This document shows positions 5,925 through 6,287 of a DNA stretch of 6,287 nucleotides, in pieces. The notes under the pieces were generated by a model, which saw nothing but the letters and a program-made list of their open reading frames with translations, had not been told where the DNA came from and did no database searches. Origin of the DNA: Dialister sp. (GTDB lineage: Bacteria; Bacillota; Negativicutes; Veillonellales; Dialisteraceae); the NCBI GenBank assembly GCA_022722495.1, contig JAIJLI010000135.1, positions 1-6,287 of the forward strand, read 5' to 3'. A program made the position numbers and the translations under genes. How positions within the stretch are numbered: the stretch's first letter is position 1; each line of letters begins with the position of its first letter.

Positions 5925-6000
5925 ATCTCGCTACGCTCAAAATGGCGTCTCACTGGATTTTAGCGTCGCTTCGCTCCTAAAAATCCAGTTCGCTTGCACA
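5925..6000. repeat. 76-bp insertion inside repeat copy A, itself palindromic
   Basis: Copy B passes directly from GCATGCCCC to TATTGCC where copy A has 76 extra bases. The insert holds a hairpin, ACTGGATTTTAG (5952-5963) with CTAAAAATCCAGT (5977-5989), one bulged A. It also holds two near-identical 11-mers, TCGCTACGCTC (5928-5938) and TCGCTTCGCTC (5966-5976). Either it was inserted in copy A or it was lost from copy B. Confidence 0.75.
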
Positions 6001-6077
6001 TATTGCCTTCGGCACTTCCCCCGAGGGGGGAAGCAAGTCATTACGGCGCTAACAATTTCCTTAACTTAATAGCATTA

Positions 6078-6095
6078 CCCGAAAGGGAAAGCAAG
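6078..6095. repeat. Decayed right end of a further repeat copy
   Basis: These 18 bases, ending AAAGCAAG, match the right end of copy A (6020-6037) at 15 of 18 positions and keep a CCC-GAAA-GGG hairpin. They lie in the 74-bp spacer between copies A and B and suggest a remnant of a third, largely lost copy or a tandem duplication of the end. The rest of the spacer shows only a 7-bp inverted repeat, CGGCGCT (6044-6050) and AGCGCCG (6116-6122). Confidence 0.45.
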
Positions 6096-6111
6096 ATGTT
6101 TGTGAGATGAC

Positions 6112-6287
6112 GGAAAGCGCCGAATCCCCTTGGCTCCCCATCGGGGGAGCTGCCCGAAGGGCTGAGGGGGCTACGCAGCGGTATTGCCTGAAAGTGTTGG
6201 AATATCGATAGCATCGGACTATTCAACATAGCACGCTATACCGCTGGCATGCCCCTATTGCCTTCGGCACTTCCCCCGAAGGGGGAA
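6112..6287. repeat. Palindromic repeat element, copy B, cut by the window
   Basis: It aligns with copy A at a constant offset of 331 up to 6255, then at an offset of 255 because it lacks the 76-bp insert. The left end CTTGGCTCCCC (6129-6139) and the central fold, GGGGC/GCCCC (6167-6171, 6251-6255) and CAGCGGTAT/ATACCGCTG (6176-6184, 6238-6246), are intact. The right terminal hairpin (from 6270) reaches the window edge, and the final bases of the unit lie outside. A small reverse-strand open frame across it is an artefact of the repeat. Confidence 0.8.

Larger units (their letters stand above)
5781..6037. repeat. Palindromic repeat element, copy A (with internal insertion)
   Basis: Similarity to copy B starts at GGAAA (5781) and runs 144 bases without gaps to 5924 (copy B 6112-6255), then resumes at TATTGCC (6001). 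The ends are imperfect inverted repeats, CTTGGCTCCCC (5798-5808) and the CCCC...CAAG end at 6018-6037. Nested hairpins occur within: GCTCCCC/GGGGAGC (5802-5819), GCCC-GAA-GGGC (5821-5831), a central fold (5836-5924), GCC-TTC-GGC (6005-6013) and CTTCCCCC/GGGGGAAG (6015-6033). There is no gene; together with the spacer and copy B it fills the region from 5762 to the end. It resembles a MITE or REP-like family; mobility is inferred. Confidence 0.8.

Noticed and set aside
6041..6229. Small reverse-strand open frame in the right-hand repeats
   Set aside because: It lies wholly within the spacer and palindromic repeat copy B, and its sequence simply reflects the repeat.
5798..6287. CRISPR array or integron attC array
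   Set aside because: There are only two long copies, 331 bp apart, with internal palindromes and no short regular repeats with spacers; no cassette genes lie between them.

Overview
The window carries the front part of a Tad (tight adherence, type IVb) pilus locus: cpaB/rcpC, cpaC/rcpA (outer-membrane secretin), an Flp pilin gene and a short tadZ/cpaE-like gene, all on the + strand. They are preceded by the 3' part of an unrelated polytopic membrane protein gene of the DUF6056 type. A secretin implies an outer membrane, while the very strong AGGAGG-type ribosome binding sites are Firmicute-like. I infer a diderm Firmicute (Negativicutes, the Dialister/Megasphaera/Selenomonas range), but the sequence alone does not settle the genus.

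Layout: 2-1300 is the 5'-truncated DUF6056-like gene. 1301-1512 is an AT-rich control region with repeats and a good sigma-70-type promoter that starts the Tad operon. 1513-2478 is cpaB and 2480-4162 is cpaC, separated by one base, so almost certainly co-transcribed. 4161-4469 is a roughly 307-bp element with long imperfect inverted ends and GGTTCAA-type short repeats; it starts at the cpaC stop codon. 4546-4779 is flp, with a ribosome binding site matching 11 consecutive bases of the 16S tail complement. 4787-4905 is untranslated and strongly structured, with two hairpins that cannot coexist and a third downstream. 4949-5761 is tadZ. From 5762 to the end there is no gene: two copies of a palindromic repeat family (5781-6037 and 6112-6287, 331 bp apart), a nested 76-bp insertion in the first copy, and a decayed end of a third copy between them.

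How the genes would work together: Flp is the pilin, cleaved after a glycine by a prepilin peptidase not seen here. CpaC forms the outer-membrane channel, CpaB is its inner-membrane/periplasmic partner, and TadZ positions the machine at the inner membrane. The motor ATPase (tadA/cpaF), the platform proteins (tadB, tadC) and the peptidase (tadV) are not in the window; the first three would be expected beyond the repeat island at the right edge. The most unusual points are the noncoding structure between the pilus genes and the TadZ protein, which lacks the usual N-terminal receiver-like domain and has a degenerate P-loop.
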